Assembly (NCBI RefSeq): GCF_015546965.1 | Contig: NZ_JADMUF010000004.1 | Span: 62,001-126,000, forward strand | Direction of reading: 5' to 3' | Length of the DNA: 64,000 bases | DNA from: Collinsella aerofaciens | GTDB lineage: Bacteria > Actinomycetota > Coriobacteriia > Coriobacteriales > Coriobacteriaceae | In this document: positions 1 to 10,781 of the stretch, one piece after another | Layout: each line of letters begins with the position of its first letter | How positions within the stretch are numbered: the first letter of the stretch is position 1 | Program-made: the position numbers and the translations under genes | The notes under the pieces: generated by a model | Told to the model about the DNA's origin: nothing | Database searches by the model: none | The model's input: only the letters and a program-made list of their open reading frames with translations

Positions 1-649
1 CGCAGCGCATGCAAGAGATACAGTTCTTTTTGTCCACCCGCTTGGGATCGTCTTTGTCGATAGCGCCAACGGGACACACTGCGGCGCAAGCCCCGCAGAC
101 GGCGCACTTCTTTGTGGCCTTAGGCACCATACCGGTACCCCCGGCTTTCTTATAGGGACGATTACCCGGAATAGCCGGCTCAGAAGCATCTCCTACAGAT
201 ATCTTTTGCTGAATCTGATCCGCAAACCCAGCGAGCTGCGCCGCGTCCCGTGCATCTGGCCGACCGGCGGCAAACTGGCGAACAATAGAATGCTCGGCGA
301 TGGCAGAAACCGCCGCGATTACCCGAAAACCCGCGCCCTTTGCCGCGTCCTCAAGCTCGACCAGCGTGTCCTCATACGCACGGTTTCCGTAAACACAAAC
401 CAAAACCGCCTGCGCACCGTTTCCCCGCATCATACCCAAGCGCTCCGCAGCCACAGCCGGAACTCGCCCGCCATACGAGGGCACCGCGATCACGGCTACA
501 TCCTCTTTTGTCATCGCAACCGTGCGAAAACCAAGCCCGCTATCGGTCAGATCTACAGCGACGGTCTCCCCTTCTAACGCATTGACAATGTGGTTAGATA
601 CCTTTTCTGTTCCGCCGGTCGGGCTAAACACGATATCGAATACCTTCAT
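1..649 (-). CDS. EFR1-type flavodoxin/ferredoxin fusion, C-terminus off the window
   Basis: The minus-strand frame is open to the left edge (216 codons). The N-terminus reads MKVFDIVFSPTGGTEKV, the FMN-phosphate loop (SPTGGT) of short-chain flavodoxins, and a flavodoxin-like fold follows for about 150 residues. Near residues 180-216 comes a bacterial ferredoxin motif, CAVCGACAAVCP, then the start of a second cluster motif, CISCMRC, cut by the window edge. This order is that of EFR1-family ferrodoxins, which are thought to pass low-potential electrons in anaerobes; the partner here is unknown. The start at 649 is supported by GGGAGG eight bases upstream. It is transcribed towards the left edge, ahead of a glutamine synthetase gene with its own terminator, so it is probably a separate unit. 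Confidence 0.85.
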   Translation of the reverse strand, partial: MKVFDIVFSPTGGTEKVSNHIVNALEGETVAVDLTDSGLGFRTVAMTKEDVAVIAVPSYGGRVPAVAAERLGMMRGNGAQAVLVCVYGNRAYEDTLVELEDAAKGAGFRVIAAVSAIAEHSIVRQFAAGRPDARDAAQLAGFADQIQQKISVGDASEPAIPGNRPYKKAGGTGMVPKATKKCAVCGACAAVCPVGAIDKDDPKRVDKKNCISCMRC

Positions 650-772
650 CGGATAATCCTCCCTTTTATGAACAAACGCCCGAAACGTCCGCATGCCAAA
701 ACAGGTTACAACTTCTAAGATGTCCCGCGTGAAACGCCTGCTCGACCGCAAGTTCAAAGAAGGTCCAAACGG

Positions 773-808
773 CAAAAAAGAAGGGACCTCGCACAGGCGA
801 GACACCTT
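773..808 (-). terminator. Rho-independent terminator of the glutamine synthetase gene
   Basis: On the minus strand a 12-bp stem with one mismatch and two G-U pairs (arms 797-808 and 781-792, loop CTGT) is followed by a run of six T at 774-779. It lies 25 bases after the glutamine synthetase stop codon. Confidence 0.8.
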
Positions 809-832
809 CGCACGCAAAATCAAACGTGTCTG

Positions 833-2920
<2,088 letters not shown>

Positions 2921-3347
2921 ACGGAACTCCCTTCGTATCGGCACCGCGTGAGAAGCGGTGTTGATTACTAACGAACGAGTCATAGCTTAGACTCGCCGTG
3001 TTTCCGCGACATTACCGTTATGTTGCCGTCGCGAAACCAATCAATGAGGTTACCGCATCGCGGCGATGTTGCCACCCTCAACAGCCAATCAACTGTATAA
3101 ATTGCAGACCTCTCCGCATGGTTTAAGGGTAGTCAATTGGGAACGGGGCTCTATTAACTGGTATTTCACATCAGATACCAGTCACTATAGCCCTGTCCTT
3201 CATAGACCGCCCTATTATAGGAAGTACCGATAGCGAAGCGTTTTCGATTGGTATCACCAAATCGCGAGAGAAACTCCACCTTAGCGCGGTCGTGCTGTAG
3301 AATCCTTGCAACAAAACATCGCACCTAGGCATCTAAAGGAGCACGAT
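2921..3347. promoter_or_regulatory. Divergent control region between glnN and metF
   Basis: This gene-free stretch separates two divergent transcripts. It holds a perfect 8-bp inverted repeat ACTGGTAT-N10-ATACCAGT (3157-3182), a GntR-like operator geometry, and a second smaller palindrome TTGGTATCACCAA near 3250. Nearer glnN an inverted repeat TTTCCGCGAC/GTCGCGAAA brackets 3000-3036. TATTAT at 3213-3218 could be the metF -10 box, but no good -35 is placed 17 bases upstream. No SAM or cobalamin riboswitch was recognised. Confidence 0.45.
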
Positions 3348-4220
3348 ATGCGCGTCGACGAGGTTTTTAAGCAGGCAGCATCCCAGGGCACCGCGCCCAT
3401 TTCGTTTGAGATGTTCCCGCCCAAGGGCGAGCTGACCCTCGACACGGCTCGCGAGGTGGCAGGCAATCTGTGCAAGCTTTCGCCGAGCTTTGTCTCGGTC
3501 ACCTGCTCGGCCGGCGGCTCGGGCAACGGTGCCACCACCGCCCCCATCGCGCATATGATTACGAGCGAATTCGATACACCCTCGGTGGCACACCTCACCT
3601 GTGTGGGCCGCTCGCACGCCGATATCGCCGCCAAGGTCGACGAATACCGCTCCGCCGGCGTAGAAAATGTGCTGGCCCTGCGCGGTGATCTTCCCGCTGG
3701 CGCGACCGAGGACGACAAGCCCGCCTCCGACTACGCCTACGCCCGTGACCTCATCCCTGAGCTCGTCGACGCCGGCTTTTGCGTGGGCGCCGCAGCCTAC
3801 CCCGAGGGCCACATTGCTTGCGAGGATCTTAACCTCTCGGTCGAGCACCTCAAGCAAAAGCAAGACGCCGGCGCGAGCTTCTTTGTGACACAGCTCTTCT
3901 TTGATAACGAGTGCTTCTACCGTTTTCGCGAGCTTGCTGACAAGGCCGGTATCACCGTGCCCATTACCGCGGGCATCATGCCTTTTATGGGCAAGTCGCA
4001 GATCAGCCGCATGGTCTTTATGTGCGGTGCGTCGCTGCCCTCCCCCGTCATCAAGATTCTCGCCAAGTACGAGAACGACCCCGAGAGCCTGCAGGCAGCC
4101 GGTGTAGATTATGCCGCCCGTCAGCTTTGCGACCTTAAGGAGCACGGTGCCGACGGTCTGCACCTGTACACTATGAATCGTCCTGCGATCGCCGCAACCA
4201 TTATGGAGCGCCTGAGGTAA
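3348..4220 (+). CDS. metF: Methylenetetrahydrofolate reductase
   Basis: 290 residues. It reduces 5,10-methylenetetrahydrofolate to 5-methyltetrahydrofolate, the methyl donor for methionine synthase encoded two genes downstream. The TIM-barrel hallmarks are present: SFEMFPPKGE at the N-terminus with the catalytic Glu, FVSVTCSAGGSGNG, NVLALRGDLP, and FFVTQLFFDN followed by AGIMPFMGKSQISRM. The ATG at 3348 is chosen because AAAGGAG lies seven bases upstream; an ATG 14 codons earlier lacks a ribosome site. Its stop codon overlaps the next start by one base (TAATG), so the two are probably translationally coupled. Together with the next two genes it forms a compact methionine-cycle operon. Confidence 0.95.
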   Translation: MRVDEVFKQAASQGTAPISFEMFPPKGELTLDTAREVAGNLCKLSPSFVSVTCSAGGSGNGATTAPIAHMITSEFDTPSVAHLTCVGRSHADIAAKVDEYRSAGVENVLALRGDLPAGATEDDKPASDYAYARDLIPELVDAGFCVGAAAYPEGHIACEDLNLSVEHLKQKQDAGASFFVTQLFFDNECFYRFRELADKAGITVPITAGIMPFMGKSQISRMVFMCGASLPSPVIKILAKYENDPESLQAAGVDYAARQLCDLKEHGADGLHLYTMNRPAIAATIMERLR

Positions 4221-5008
4221 TGGAAAAACCGCACATCGATACAGCTTTTGGTGAACTGCCGACCGACCTTGCGTCGCCGGCGCTCTACCGTATCGATGCC
4301 GCCCATCGCCCCCGAGTCGACCGTGCCGAGATGCTGCGCTACCTGGGCTACGGCGGTCAGCAGATTGAGCCCGAGCTGTCGCAGCGTATTGAACTTGTCG
4401 TTGAGCGTCTGGAGCTGGACATTGAGCCCCGCGGCGTGCGCCGCATATTTGCCATCGATGCCACGGGAGTCGATGAACAGGGCGATCCTTGCATTCGCTT
4501 GGTCGGCACCAACGTTGAGCTGCGCGGTCGCGATATCTATCGCCACCTCAAAGACGCCCGCTTTGCCGCACTCATGGCATGCACCCTCGGCATGGACGCC
4601 GAGCGTCGCCTGCGCACCACGGGGGCCCAGCAGCCCCTAGAGGGAGCCGTGCTCGACGCCGCATGCTCTGCCTATGTAGAAGCCGCAGTCGAGCAGATGG
4701 ACCAGCAGGTCAAGGCTGCGGCCGCCGCACACGGACTCGCCGGCAACTGGCGCTTTAGTCCCGGCTACGGCGACTGCCCGCTTACGGCCCAGCGCTCAAT
4801 CGTTGCTGCGCTCAACGCTACGCGGCTCATCGGGCTTACCGTCACACCTACCAACCTGCTCATGCCCACCAAGAGCGTGACCGCAGTGATCGGTCTATTT
4901 GACGGCGAGGTCCACGACGCCCAGAGCCGCCCTACCTGCAATATCTGCCGCATGCGCGAGCACTGCAGCTTCCGCGCTGCCCACACCACCTGCTATTCCA
5001 GCCATTAG
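4220..5008 (+). CDS. Stand-alone reactivation domain of cobalamin-dependent methionine synthase
   Basis: 262 residues matching the Met_synt_B12 activation domain, which in E. coli MetH is the C-terminal quarter and binds S-adenosylmethionine to re-methylate cob(II)alamin. Typical pieces are visible: SPGYGDCPLTAQRSIVAALN (residues about 175-195) and a following TPTNLLMPTKSVTAVIG that fits the family core. The C-terminal C-N2-C-N5-C pattern (CNICRMREHCSF) resembles those in detached activation proteins of anaerobes. The start overlaps the metF stop. The neighbouring MetH lacks this domain, so the two probably act as a split enzyme; how they contact each other is not shown by the sequence. Confidence 0.9.
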   Translation: MEKPHIDTAFGELPTDLASPALYRIDAAHRPRVDRAEMLRYLGYGGQQIEPELSQRIELVVERLELDIEPRGVRRIFAIDATGVDEQGDPCIRLVGTNVELRGRDIYRHLKDARFAALMACTLGMDAERRLRTTGAQQPLEGAVLDAACSAYVEAAVEQMDQQVKAAAAAHGLAGNWRFSPGYGDCPLTAQRSIVAALNATRLIGLTVTPTNLLMPTKSVTAVIGLFDGEVHDAQSRPTCNICRMREHCSFRAAHTTCYSSH

Positions 5009-5017
5009 GAGCCCTCG

Positions 5018-7573
5018 ATGTTTACTCCGCTTATCACTCATGATCTGGACGGCGCTGCGCTGGCGGCGCCCGTTGATGCCGCACGCCGTAATGGCGCTGC
5101 ATACAAGACGCGCACGATCGACGACCTTCGCATTAAGGACCATCGCCTGCGCGCCGCCATCGAGGGCACGGGGCACCTGCTGTTCGACGGCGGTATGGGC
5201 ACCATGCTGCAGGCGGCCGGCATGAAGGCCGGCGCCCTGCCCGAGCTGCTCAACTTTGAGGAGCCCCAGGTCATTACCGACATTCAGCGCCAGTACGTCG
5301 AGGCTGGCTGCGACGTGATCACTGCCAACACCTTTGGCGCCAACGCCCACAAGCTCGACGGAGCCGCCACCGTGGCAGACGTCTTTGCCGCCGCCGTCGC
5401 CTGCGCCCGTGAGGCCGGCGCCCGCTACGTCGCCGGCGACATCGGCCCCATCGGCGCCCTGCTGCGTCCCCTGGGCACCCTCAGCTTTGACGAGGCCTAT
5501 GACCTCTTTGCCGAGGAAGTGCGCGCCAGCGTCGCCGCGGGCGTGGACCTCTTTATTATCGAAACCATGACCGACCTAGCCGAGATCAAGGCTGCCGTCC
5601 TCGCCTGCCGCGAGAACTCCGACCTGCCCGTCTTTGCCACCATGACCTTTGAGGAAGACGGTCGCACGTTCCTGGGAACGAGCCCCGAGGTCGCCGCCAT
5701 CACGCTCGACGCTATCGGCGCCGACGTCCTGGGCATCAACTGCAGCCAGGGCCCGGCCGAGCTCCGAGGGCTCGCCGCGCGTATGCTCACCGTCACCGAC
5801 AAGCCCGTTATGGTGCAGGCCAATGCAGGACTCCCCCGCGTGGACGATGACGGCGATACCGTCTTTGATATCCAGGCCCCCGAATACGCCAAGGCCGTCG
5901 CCGGCATGATCGCCGACGGCGTGGGCGTCGTGGGCGGTTGCTGTGGAACCACGCCGGCGCACATGGCGGCCTTGCGCGCGCTTATCGACAACCACACGCC
6001 CAGCCCGCGCCGCCGCAAGCCCAGCATGTCGGTCACGAGCGCCCAGACGGTCGTGGACCTTCCCTGCGACGGCCACAAGATCGCCGTCATCGGCGAGCGC
6101 ATCAATCCCACCGGCAAAAAGCGCCTGCAGCAGGCCCTGCGCGACGGCGACCTGGACTACGTCGTGAGCCAGGGCATCAGCCAGCAGGAACAGGGCGCCG
6201 ACATCCTGGACGTCAACGTGGGCCTGCCCGAGATCGACGAGGTCAAGATCATCCAACAGGCGACCGAGCAGCTCCAGGGCTCCACGCTGCTGCCGCTGCA
6301 GATCGACTCCACCGACCCCGCCGCCGTCGAGGCCGCCGTACGTCGCTACGCCGGCAAGCCCATCATCAACTCGGTCAATGGCAAACAGCAGATCATGGAC
6401 GAGATCTTCCCGCTGGTCGCCCACTACGGCACCAACGTCGTCGGCCTCACGCTCGACGAAGGCGGCATTCCCGATACCGCCGAGGCTCGCTTCGCCATCG
6501 CCGAGCGCATCGTGGCCGAGGCTGCCCGCTACGGTATCGGCCCGGACCGCATCCTCATCGACTGTCTGGTCATGACCGCCTCGACCAATCAACGCCAGGC
6601 CGAACAGATCCTGCGCGCCATGTCCCTGTGCAAGGAGCGCCTGGGCGTCAAATGCGCGCTCGGCGTGTCGAACATCAGCTTTGGCCTGCCTGCCCGCCCG
6701 CTGCTGGGCTCGGTCTTTTTGGCCGCCGCCTTTGGTGCAGGTCTGGACGCCCCCATCATGAACCCAGGTTCCAAGCGCTTTATGGATACCGTCTACAGCT
6801 ATCGCGTCTTGAGCGTTGAGGACGAGGGCTCGACCGGATACATCGAGCGCTACGCCGGCTGGACCGATCCGTACAAGATCGCCGCTAACCCGGCAGCAGC
6901 TCAAGCAGTATCGAGCGATGCCGCGCCTGCCGCAAGCACCACCGCAAGCGCCGATGACGATCCCATCCGCCACATGGTCGTCTCGGGCCGCAAAGGCGAG
7001 ATCGCGGCCGAGACCGAGCGTCTGCTGGCGGATCACGACGCCATGGACCTCATCAACAACCACTTTATCCCCGCCCTCGACGAGGTCGGAGTCCTCTTTG
7101 ACCAGGGCAAGTTCTTCTTGCCGCAGCTCATGGCCTCGGCCGAGGCCGCACGCGTGGGCTTCGACACCATCAAGCGACTAATGCCCGCCGGCGAGATTGC
7201 CGATAAGGGCAAGATCTGTGTGGCCACCGTCAAGGGCGACATCCACGACATCGGTAAGAACATCGTCAAGATGCTGCTCGATAACTACGGCTATACCGTC
7301 TTTGACCTAGGCCGCGACGTCGACCCGCAAGAGGTGCTCAAGACCGTTAAGGAGCGCGATATCAAACTCGTCGGCCTCTCGGCGCTTATGACCACCACCG
7401 TCGTGGCCATGGAAGAGACCATCAAGCTGCTTCATGCCGAGGTGCCGGGCGTCAAGATCATCGTAGGCGGCGCCGTACTCACCCCCGAATACGCCAAGCA
7501 AATCGGCGCGGACTACTACGCCAAGGACGCCGCCGAGAGCGCTCGTATCGCCGAAGAGGTCTTTGGGCAGTAA
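5018..7573 (+). CDS. metH: Cobalamin-dependent methionine synthase, catalytic part without activation domain
   Basis: 851 residues, against about 1,230 for full-length MetH. Domain order: homocysteine-binding barrel (about 50-325, zinc ligands Cys242 and the Cys308-Cys309 pair in GGCCGTTPAHM), pterin-binding domain (about 350-620, IGERINPTGKK), cobalamin cap (about 660-735) and B12-binding Rossmann domain with the DxHxxG lower-ligand motif KGDIHDIGKNI near residue 742. The fold ends at about residue 850 with no reactivation domain, which is encoded by the preceding gene. AGGAG stands just before the ATG. The first 50 residues precede the normal domain start, so translation could also begin later. 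It converts homocysteine to methionine with the methyl group supplied by MetF. Confidence 0.94.
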   Translation: MFTPLITHDLDGAALAAPVDAARRNGAAYKTRTIDDLRIKDHRLRAAIEGTGHLLFDGGMGTMLQAAGMKAGALPELLNFEEPQVITDIQRQYVEAGCDVITANTFGANAHKLDGAATVADVFAAAVACAREAGARYVAGDIGPIGALLRPLGTLSFDEAYDLFAEEVRASVAAGVDLFIIETMTDLAEIKAAVLACRENSDLPVFATMTFEEDGRTFLGTSPEVAAITLDAIGADVLGINCSQGPAELRGLAARMLTVTDKPVMVQANAGLPRVDDDGDTVFDIQAPEYAKAVAGMIADGVGVVGGCCGTTPAHMAALRALIDNHTPSPRRRKPSMSVTSAQTVVDLPCDGHKIAVIGERINPTGKKRLQQALRDGDLDYVVSQGISQQEQGADILDVNVGLPEIDEVKIIQQATEQLQGSTLLPLQIDSTDPAAVEAAVRRYAGKPIINSVNGKQQIMDEIFPLVAHYGTNVVGLTLDEGGIPDTAEARFAIAERIVAEAARYGIGPDRILIDCLVMTASTNQRQAEQILRAMSLCKERLGVKCALGVSNISFGLPARPLLGSVFLAAAFGAGLDAPIMNPGSKRFMDTVYSYRVLSVEDEGSTGYIERYAGWTDPYKIAANPAAAQAVSSDAAPAASTTASADDDPIRHMVVSGRKGEIAAETERLLADHDAMDLINNHFIPALDEVGVLFDQGKFFLPQLMASAEAARVGFDTIKRLMPAGEIADKGKICVATVKGDIHDIGKNIVKMLLDNYGYTVFDLGRDVDPQEVLKTVKERDIKLVGLSALMTTTVVAMEETIKLLHAEVPGVKIIVGGAVLTPEYAKQIGADYYAKDAAESARIAEEVFGQ

Positions 7574-7598
7574 CACAACGGAAACAACCGAGCACCAA

Positions 7599-7636
7599 AA
7601 CGTGCCGCACGCGCCACTTGGCACGTGCGGCACGTT
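7599..7636. repeat. 13-bp perfect inverted repeat between metH and the DUF711 gene
   Basis: AACGTGCCGCACG at 7599-7611 is matched exactly by its complement at 7624-7636, separated by 12 bases. It lacks a T-run on the plus strand, while the minus strand has TTTTGG after the stem. It may be an end-of-operon hairpin, an mRNA processing site or an operator for the next gene, whose start is 46 bases further on. Confidence 0.7.
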
Positions 7637-7681
7637 AGAATAGATAAGACTATGCTCGTTTTGGCAGATAGGAGCGCAAGG

Positions 7682-9046
7682 ATGGCGATCACGCCCGCAG
7701 AAATCGCGGAAACCCGCGGCATGGTTGAGGAGCAGAACCTCGACATCAGGACCATCACCATGGGTGTTTCGCTCATGGGTTGCGGTGACGAGAACCTCGA
7801 CCGCATGTGCACGAAGATCTACGACCACGTGACGCACACGGCTGAGCATCTGGTCGAAACCGCCGAGAATCTCGAGCGCGAGTACGGTATCCCCATCGTC
7901 AACAAGCGCGTTTCCGTCACCCCGGTGGCGCAGATCGCCGCATGCTGCAAGGATGAGGACCTCACCCCCATCGCGCATGCCCTCGACCGCGCGGCCGAGA
8001 CGCTCGGCATCGATTACCTGGGCGGCTTCTCCGCACTCGTCCAGAAGGGCATCGGCGACGCCGACCGCCGCGTCATCCAGTCCATCCCCCAGGCGCTTGC
8101 CACCACCAGCCGCGTCTGCTCCAGCGTCAACGTCGCCAGCCTGCGCGCCGGCATCAACATGGATGCCGTGCTCATGGCGGCTCAGACCATCATCGATGCT
8201 GCCAAGCTTACGGCGGATGAGGATTCCGTTGGCGCCTCCAAGTTTGTCTGCTTTGCCAACATGGTCGAGGACTCCCCGTTTATGGCGGGCGCCGTCCACG
8301 GCGGTGGCGAGGCCGACGCCGTCATCAACGTAGGCGTCTCGGGCCCCGGCGTTATGGCCGCAGCCCTGGAAACGCTGCCCGACTCCGCATCGATGATGGA
8401 AGTCGCCGAGAAGATCAAGCAGACCGCCTTTAAGATCACCCGTGCCGGCGAGCTCATGAGCCGCGAGGCCGCCCATCGCCTGGGTGTCGAGAAGGGCATC
8501 GTCGACCTGTCGCTGGCCCCCACGCCTGCCATCGGCGACTCCGTTGCCCGCATCCTCGAGATCATCGGTGTTGGCACCTGCGGTGGCCCCGGCACGACCT
8601 GCGCGCTCGCCATGCTCAACGATGCCGTCAAGAAGGGCGGCGTCATGGCCAGCTCCAGCGTGGGCGGTCTCTCGGGCGCCTTTATCCCCGTGTCCGAGGA
8701 TGCCGGCATGATCGCCGCCGTCGAGGCCGGTGCGCTTTCGCTCGAGAAGCTCGAGGCCATGACCTGCGTGTGCTCCGTCGGCCTGGACATGATCGCCATC
8801 CCCGGCGACACCCCGGTCGAGACCATCGCCGGCATCATCGCCGACGAGATGGCCATCGGCGTCATCAACAACAAGACCACGGCCGTGCGCGTGATTCCCG
8901 CCATCGGCAAGGGCGTGGGCGACTGCGTCGAGTACGGTGGCCTGTTCGGCCGTGCGCCCATCATGCCGGTGAACCCCAACGCCGGCACCGTGCTTGCCCA
9001 CCGTGGTGGACGCTTCCCGGCACCGCTGAACTCGCTCAAGAACTAG
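7682..9046 (+). CDS. DUF711/UPF0210 (PFL-like family) protein
   Basis: 454 residues, the normal length for this family of cytosolic proteins, which resemble pyruvate formate-lyase in fold but lack its chemistry and have no settled function. Diagnostic stretches are [16 protein letters not shown] near the start, a [13 protein letters not shown] block, a central [17 protein letters not shown] and [18 protein letters not shown]. The ATG at 7682 has a ribosome site (AGGAGCGCAAGG). In many Gram-positive genomes the gene follows a small ACT-domain regulator (UPF0237); that partner is absent here. It is followed after 17 bases by a long structured inverted-repeat element that is probably part of its 3' untranslated region. 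Confidence 0.92.
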   Translation: MAITPAEIAETRGMVEEQNLDIRTITMGVSLMGCGDENLDRMCTKIYDHVTHTAEHLVETAENLEREYGIPIVNKRVSVTPVAQIAACCKDEDLTPIAHALDRAAETLGIDYLGGFSALVQKGIGDADRRVIQSIPQALATTSRVCSSVNVASLRAGINMDAVLMAAQTIIDAAKLTADEDSVGASKFVCFANMVEDSPFMAGAVHGGGEADAVINVGVSGPGVMAAALETLPDSASMMEVAEKIKQTAFKITRAGELMSREAAHRLGVEKGIVDLSLAPTPAIGDSVARILEIIGVGTCGGPGTTCALAMLNDAVKKGGVMASSSVGGLSGAFIPVSEDAGMIAAVEAGALSLEKLEAMTCVCSVGLDMIAIPGDTPVETIAGIIADEMAIGVINNKTTAVRVIPAIGKGVGDCVEYGGLFGRAPIMPVNPNAGTVLAHRGGRFPAPLNSLKN

Positions 9047-9063
9047 CTGAGGGGTTCGGGCGA

Positions 9064-9197
9064 GGAGCCCCGGGGAGGGCAAATATATAAGGTCGCCTGC
9101 TCGGACAGTCCTGACTCGCACGGAGAGCACATTAAGTGCTCTCCGGCTCGTGCGGAACTCGCGATCGACCTTATATATTTGCCCTCCCCGGGGCTCC
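9064..9197 (+). ncRNA. Long-stem 3' element, copy A
   Basis: A perfect 32-bp inverted repeat (9064-9095 with 9166-9197) encloses a 70-base core. Within the core a perfect 10-bp hairpin with loop ATTAA (9121-9145) is flanked by ACAGTCCTG on the left and CGTGCGGAACTC on the right. The same three core blocks and the outer GGAGCCCCGG arms recur, in the opposite orientation, after gatB (copy B). Read along the host transcript, both copies start a few bases after a stop codon. The function is unknown: a structured RNA, a terminator-like element or a small mobile palindrome are all possible. Confidence 0.7.
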
Positions 9198-9364
9198 CGC
9201 ACAACGGGACCTCGGTTGAGTTCTATCCCTTTGGCAGTCGCTTCGCTTCTGCCCTACTTGGCTGGTATGGCGGTTTGGCGTTGGAACGGTTCTTTTTCTG
9301 ATATATGCTGGTTGCGGCTCTTCTTTTGGGGGGAGTCGCTTTTTTGTTGCTAGGAGGTTGGCCC

Positions 9365-10252
9365 GTGGTTGATGGGGATGCTCGCTCTGAGCTTCTTTCT
9401 GCTGATTGGAATGGCGAGTGGATGCGTCTGCAAGCTGATCGGCGGCGGGCTGATGATTCTTTTGAGTGGGATAAAAGGGCTCGGCATTTTCGGCCGTTGG
9501 AGACTGCCCCTTATGCTCGGGATTTTATAAAGCTGCTGGCGCTTGAGCCTGGCGAGTCGGTGCTCGATATGGGATGTGGGGCTGGGTCGATTGCTATTCC
9601 GCTTGCGCAAGACGGACATTCCGTGATTGCCGCCGATTTTTCCCCTGCCATGTTGGGCACGCTTGATGCCGGCATTGAGTACTACGGGCTCGAGGGGCGC
9701 ATAACGCCGCTTGAGCTTGCTTGGGATGATGATTGGGATTTGGTTGGACCGGTCGCGAAAGCGGTGGATGTTGCCTTTGCCAGTCGTTCGGTTACGACGA
9801 CCGATCTGAAAGGCGCGCTTGCCAAGCTTGATCGTACGGCTCGTCGGCGTTGTGCTGTCACGATGGTCGCCAACTCCAGCCCGCGCTATGATCTGCACTT
9901 GATGAACGCCATCGGCGCCTCCGTTACCTGCAGCAATGGCTTTGTGTATGCCTTTAACATTCTCATTCAGATGGGTGCCCTGCCGCAGGTTACGTACTTT
10001 GAATCGCCCCGTCGCGACACCTTCGATAGCCTTGAGGCGGGCGTGGCAGATTTTTCCCGTATGCTCGAGCACGGCAACGAGGATAAAATCGACTGCCTGC
10101 GCGACTACATCGCTCAACACATGATTGAGAACCCCCATGCCGGTGAGCCGGGCTCCAAGGGCGTGCCGCAGGGGCGCTATATGCTCGATCATGTCCGCAA
10201 GGTTCGTTGGGCGTTTATTTCATGGGAGCCGGTCTCTGCGCCCAGCTCATAG
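9365..10252 (+). CDS. Class I SAM-dependent methyltransferase
   Basis: 295 residues. The Rossmann-fold SAM site is clear: motif I VLDMGCGAGSIAIPLA (residues about 65-80), then VIAADFSPAMLGTLDAG and a motif IV region near VDVAFASRSVTTTDL. The N-terminal 50 residues, with WDKRARHF, resemble small-molecule methyltransferases found beside cobalamin or metal-transport genes in Coriobacteriia, but the substrate cannot be read from sequence. The GTG at 9365 is chosen because AGGAGG lies nine bases upstream; an upstream ATG at 9305 would add a hydrophobic 20-residue leader and has no ribosome site. It follows the long-stem element and is separated from yhbY by 158 bases. Confidence 0.85.
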   Translation: MVDGDARSELLSADWNGEWMRLQADRRRADDSFEWDKRARHFRPLETAPYARDFIKLLALEPGESVLDMGCGAGSIAIPLAQDGHSVIAADFSPAMLGTLDAGIEYYGLEGRITPLELAWDDDWDLVGPVAKAVDVAFASRSVTTTDLKGALAKLDRTARRRCAVTMVANSSPRYDLHLMNAIGASVTCSNGFVYAFNILIQMGALPQVTYFESPRRDTFDSLEAGVADFSRMLEHGNEDKIDCLRDYIAQHMIENPHAGEPGSKGVPQGRYMLDHVRKVRWAFISWEPVSAPSS

Positions 10253-10410
10253 CCTGTTCGCAGCCCGCACCGCCCACCCGCCCGGCATCCGCATTCTTTT
10301 TGAACTGGGCAAACGCGCTCCACACCGCGCCGTTCCTGCGCTATCGTGGGACAGCTCACGTAGATTAAGGCCCCGTCGCGGGGCGCCCCATACATAGAAA
10401 GCGAGAACCC

Positions 10411-10710
10411 ATGGCACTGACAGGAGCCCAGGTCAAGCAGCTTCGCAGCATGGCCCATCACCTCAACCCCGCCATCATTATCGGCAAGTCCGATGTCAAC
10501 GAGGGCACCGTCGAGCAGACGGTCGCCTACCTGGAAAAGCACGAGCTCGTTAAGTGCTCCGTGCTCGATGGCTCCAGTCTTTCCGCCCGCGAGGCCGCCG
10601 AAGAGCTCGCTGAGCGCTGCCACGCCGAGGTCGTCCAGGTCATCGGCCGCAAGTTCTCGCTGTATCGCGAGTCCTCGCGCAAGGACATCGAGAAGATCAA
10701 GCTCGTCTAA
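10411..10710 (+). CDS. yhbY: YhbY/CRS1 RNA-binding protein
   Basis: 99 residues, the full length of the single-domain KH-like YhbY family associated with pre-50S ribosomal particles. The N-terminus LTGAQVKQLRSMAHHLNP and the GKSDVNEGTVEQT loop are family hallmarks; the GxxG loop that contacts RNA falls in IIIGKSDV. The C-terminus ends with the usual FSLYRESSRKDIEKIKL. An AAGCGAG purine tract precedes the ATG. A strong terminator follows. Confidence 0.93.
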   Translation: MALTGAQVKQLRSMAHHLNPAIIIGKSDVNEGTVEQTVAYLEKHELVKCSVLDGSSLSAREAAEELAERCHAEVVQVIGRKFSLYRESSRKDIEKIKLV

Positions 10711-10747
10711 GAGCCAATGATCCGGCAAGCCAACACATAGCAAGCAT

Positions 10748-10781
10748 ACGGGTGCCCAAGTACTTCGGGCGCCCGTTTTTT
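10748..10781 (+). terminator. Terminator after yhbY
   Basis: A 10-bp stem with one G-U pair (10748-10757 with 10766-10775) is followed by a run of T at 10775-10781. It lies between the convergent yhbY and the large regulator gene and serves the plus strand; the opposite strand lacks a convincing T-run. Confidence 0.85.

Noticed and set aside
7618-7641. TTGGCA and TAGAAT as a promoter for the DUF711 gene
   Set aside because: The two boxes are only 12 bases apart; the first lies inside the hairpin loop.
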